Shown here in pieces: positions 60,956 to 64,000 of a DNA stretch of 64,000 nt. The notes below the pieces were generated by a model that had not been told where the DNA came from, did no database searches, and saw only the letters and a program-made list of their open reading frames with translations. Position 1 is the first letter of the stretch. Each line of letters begins with the position of its first letter. The position numbers and the translations under genes were made by a program. The DNA comes from Apostichopus japonicus (Eukaryota; Echinodermata; Holothuroidea; Aspidochirotida; Stichopodidae). The stretch is from NCBI RefSeq assembly GCF_037975245.1, contig NC_092572.1:19590489-19654488 (forward strand), written 5' to 3'.

Positions 60956-62778
60956 TCCAAAAAGAGTGCCGGATGGGTTTCCATCAGTTGCATTACCAGT
61001 TGTCGAGGCTGTTGAACATCTACATTACCAACCATTGCCTAAGAAGAAAAGTGAAGAAAAAAGAGTATCATTTATTTTGCTTAAGTAATAATATCATTGC
61101 TTTTGATGATAGACAGCACTTATTGATTGTGTTGCTTTGGGTGTTTAATATACATGTGATATAAGAAGATAGACATAAAATATATTGTTTGAACACTACA
61201 CCAAGTACTACGAAGTGCTCTGTTTTTCAAAACTTGCTTTCAGACAAACAGTATTTTGCTTCCAAAAAGGATTAGCAAATATAACCCTTTGATAATTGAT
61301 GTCACTTAAAAATAACTATTTTCAGTATGACAATCTAGCCAGCTACTTATGTTGCTAGTATTCTTTAATTGAGCAAGCCATTCGTTATTACACTGAGTTG
61401 AACTGTTTAAAGAATTACCAGCTGTTACTTTGCAGATCCCACAATTTTGCATATTGAAACGTACCCTTATATTTCCCATTCACTCCTGTTGGCGTTCTTC
61501 TACCTGCCTCCTAGCTGCAGCTGCTGTTACCCGGGTTGTCCCGTTGTCTGGTGTTACCCAGGAGCTAACCTCTCCGTCCTCTACTTCTGCCAGCCCTCCT
61601 TGGTGTTTCATCACCAGATGGTTGCTAAGAAGGTAGCAAAAGGTTTCAAATTATAAACATGTCTTTGGATCCGCTGCTAAAATGTATTGCTCTCATTTAC
61701 TGGTGACATATGACTAGATGCTATTTATCACTTTTATGGAATGGTTGTACACTTTACTATAAAATTTATAGAACAGCAGACATTGCATGTTGCCCTAGGT
61801 TTCAGTTTCCCGACCCGTTAGTTCCTCCCCTGAAAATTTTAGTTTCCTCTACTAAATACGTTACTTTCCTCCCCTACATCAAGGTAGTAAAGTATCGCAT
61901 TCAGGTTAGGAAACTAATATGCTTGTTGAATGAAACTTAAAAAAAGGTTACTTACTACACTCACACATAATCATAAAAATCGCCTAAATCATCAATTGCA
62001 ATTACTACAGTTTTGCAAAGCACTTGCTAAAAAGCACTACTTAAATCTCCACATGGCCTAGCCAGTATGCCTTATTGCATTCCCTTATGAGAAACGTTAC
62101 TTTCATCTCCTGAAAAACGTTATTTTCTCCCATGTTGTAAGAGGAAGAAGCTGACGTTTTTCAAGAGATCAGGAAAAAAGGCCCCCATTGCGATACACTC
62201 GTAGCTACATTGCTTAAAGTGCAAAATTCGCAGCGTGTACATAACGTTATTCAGGCCTAACCAGTGTAAGTCACACACTAATAGATCTGATTGTACTACA
62301 GTAACTAGCCTATGTAACACCGAGTAGAGTGATACAATATCGTTCTAGAGAATGTTACGTACCGATCGAGTTCTTGCTGGTTCAATGACTTTCTCTCTTA
62401 TGTATCCTTCCTACAAAGCTGGTTTTATTTTCGCGGAGCGACGAATTTTCTTGGGTTTTTAGGGCATCGTATGCAATGAGATATGCCGTAAGTGTCCCTT
62501 CGCGCAAGACGTACATCTCCTCAGCTGATTTTTGCTTACTGTTTACCTTGCTATTCAAAGTACCTTTTCCGTTATACATATTCACAAGGTTCTTTTATGT
62601 GGGAGGAGTCTATCGAAGTCAAAGATTCAAAATACGAAAACCAGAAAATGTCATATTTTTGCACTTTCGGGAATAGTTTGAGTTGAAACTTTACAGTTAG
62701 CTTAGTTTACGTCATTGGTATAGTATCGGATATAGTATATAGTATTGGAAAATCTCGGGAATCAACGCAAAATGCTGC

Positions 62779-63772
62779 TTTAAATGCCTAAAACCTGTGA
62801 ATTAATGTTTTTCATAAGCATTGTATTTTATGAACTCACTACACATTTGTTAGTGTACTGAAGTTTATGTCATCCATTTTCATGAATTCTGGCTGCCGTC
62901 TGGTGGAAGTAATTCATAATGAATTTCCTGAGGCTGTGCAACAAAAGCCCAAGGCTTGGTAGTTCCTCATGCAGCCTTTTCCTATAGTTACTAGTTCGCC
63001 ACACAACGCTAGGCCAAAGTCACCTTTGCTCAATTCCTTAAAAACTGAAAAACTCTTCCTTTACCTTTTTCAACTTTACCTACTCAAAATAGGCATATTC
63101 TATGAAATTGTTGAGCAATTTGGGTTTCCAGTATGATTCATACGCCCAGCGAGGGTAATTTCGGTTGGGGGCCCAAGCCAAGAACATCTTTGCCAACGTG
63201 GTCTCTGACTTAATTGCAGACGAGGCCTTCCGTCTTTTTAACGCCTCGTTCTCAGCGCTCCCTCCCCTATCCTTTCAATATCAACAACACCAGTCTATGT
63301 ACCTACACCATCTTATTTGTGTTTTGCACCCCACAGAACTTGAACTATATAGCTTTGATGAATGATTCGATTGATTAATGTCAGATGCTAGAAAGACTTT
63401 TAGCTTTGGTTATCTCTAAATGCAAAATTAATCTCAGTCATATCAAAATCATCTCATGATATAGAACAAAATAAACGGTGTTAAATACAAACAATTCTTA
63501 CAGCATGATACCATCTTGAGATGGAGACAACATTTCACAGCAATTAACAGTTACCTAATGACTCCATGTGTATTACACTATAGATGTATTGCTGATGGAA
63601 ATGTGTCATACATGACCTTGGTATGTTTCTGCCCTGTGATGCGCAATTTACCAGTCAAACGAGTAGCAATATTTGGGGACAACTACTTGAGCTCTCAAAA
63701 GACAAACTTGATTAAAGAAGGTTGTGTAGAAACTCTCCTTTGCTACATATGATAAACTCTAAATTGACAACT
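62779..63772. repeat. Interspersed repeat unit, copy C (right part)
   Basis: Continues the match to copy A from 7649 to 8658. Open frames at 63165-63365 and 63516-63752 have partners in copy A, but the two copies differ mostly by amino-acid-changing bases and copy A has a stop in the first frame. I do not call them genes. Confidence 0.8.
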
Positions 63773-64000
63773 ATTTAACTTTAAATAACCTCAAAATTGA
63801 CCTCGATTATTCTAAAAAGACAAACTGCTCAACTATGAAAAACTGCATCAATTTCATGCAAGATTTAGATCAGCAAATAGATGGCTATTACTGGACATGA
63901 TACACATATTTTTTTGCATAACTAACTATAAGGAGAGTCACGTTCTAAAGAGACTTTTTAAAATTGAAATCGAGTAGCACGCAGACAGAGCTAGTAAGGA
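63773..64000. other. No feature seen
   Basis: Short AT-rich tail of the window, unlike the sequence after copy A. Confidence 0.5.

Larger units (their letters stand above)
57814..62778. mobile_element. 4.97-kb TIR element inserted in repeat copy C
   Basis: The ends GCAGCATTTTGCGTT and AACGCAAAATGCTGC are a perfect 15-bp inverted repeat, with weaker similarity for about 20 bases further. TTTAAA flanks both sides (57808-57813, 62779-62784), and copy A has a single TTTAAA at the uninterrupted site (about 7649-7654). Because TTTAAA is palindromic, the true duplication may be TA, TTAA or TTTAAA. A TTAA target would suit a Kolobok- or piggyBac-like element. It carries a two-exon plus-strand gene (58314-59585), a tandem repeat (60355-60955), and scattered copies of a CTCCCCTGAAAAACG-like word on the two sides (58915-59280, 61810-62130). 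Confidence 0.88.

Overview
This is eukaryotic, intron-containing, AT-rich DNA crowded with transposons, with no long intact genes and no bacterial or phage features. A death-domain gene family, a rhodopsin-type GPCR fragment, hAT-like elements with G-tract ends, a Copia gag relic, a non-LTR reverse transcriptase, tRNA-derived sequences and frequent AGGCCTA words suggest a marine invertebrate deuterostome. An echinoderm, perhaps a sea cucumber, is my best guess. That assignment is inference, not proof.

Layout. (1) 1-8658: copy A of a roughly 4-kb interspersed repeat, split by a 4.67-kb terminal-inverted-repeat (TIR) element at 544-5212 that carries a broken Copia gag. (2) 9063-10067, minus: a class A GPCR pseudogene. 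(3) 10821-11808: a short hAT-like element. (4) 13.8-21.2 kb: a death-domain locus on the minus strand. The three 3'-terminal exons of an apparently intact gene lie at 19272-21153, and a decayed paralogue with two in-frame stops lies at 13817-15245. A possible two-exon plus-strand gene (14840-16475) starts inside the paralogue. (5) 22.85-34.0 kb: a mosaic array of diverged repeats that alternates two unit types and is interrupted by a degenerate reverse transcriptase. (6) 37217-42332: a 5.1-kb element with a 16-bp TIR, holding a 3.7-kb insert flanked by 57-bp direct repeats. (7) 43853-45110: copy B of the repeat. (8) 46.4-51.6 kb: a probable minus-strand LTR, split by a 3.3-kb TIR element (47184-50528) that itself holds a 316-bp hAT MITE. 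(9) 51925-54884, minus: a three-exon gene of unknown function with up to three in-frame stops. (10) 55165-63772: copy C of the repeat, split by a 4.97-kb TIR element (57814-62778) with its own two-exon gene.

The three copies of the interspersed repeat act as controls for one another. They give empty sites for the two large TIR insertions and for at least one 28-bp palindromic insertion flanked by a 7-bp duplication. These tiny palindromic inserts (24-29 bp, several cases) and the two autonomous-looking TIR elements are the most unusual signals. No gene cluster or pathway operates across the window. Its content is mostly successive mobile-element insertions around a few host gene fragments.
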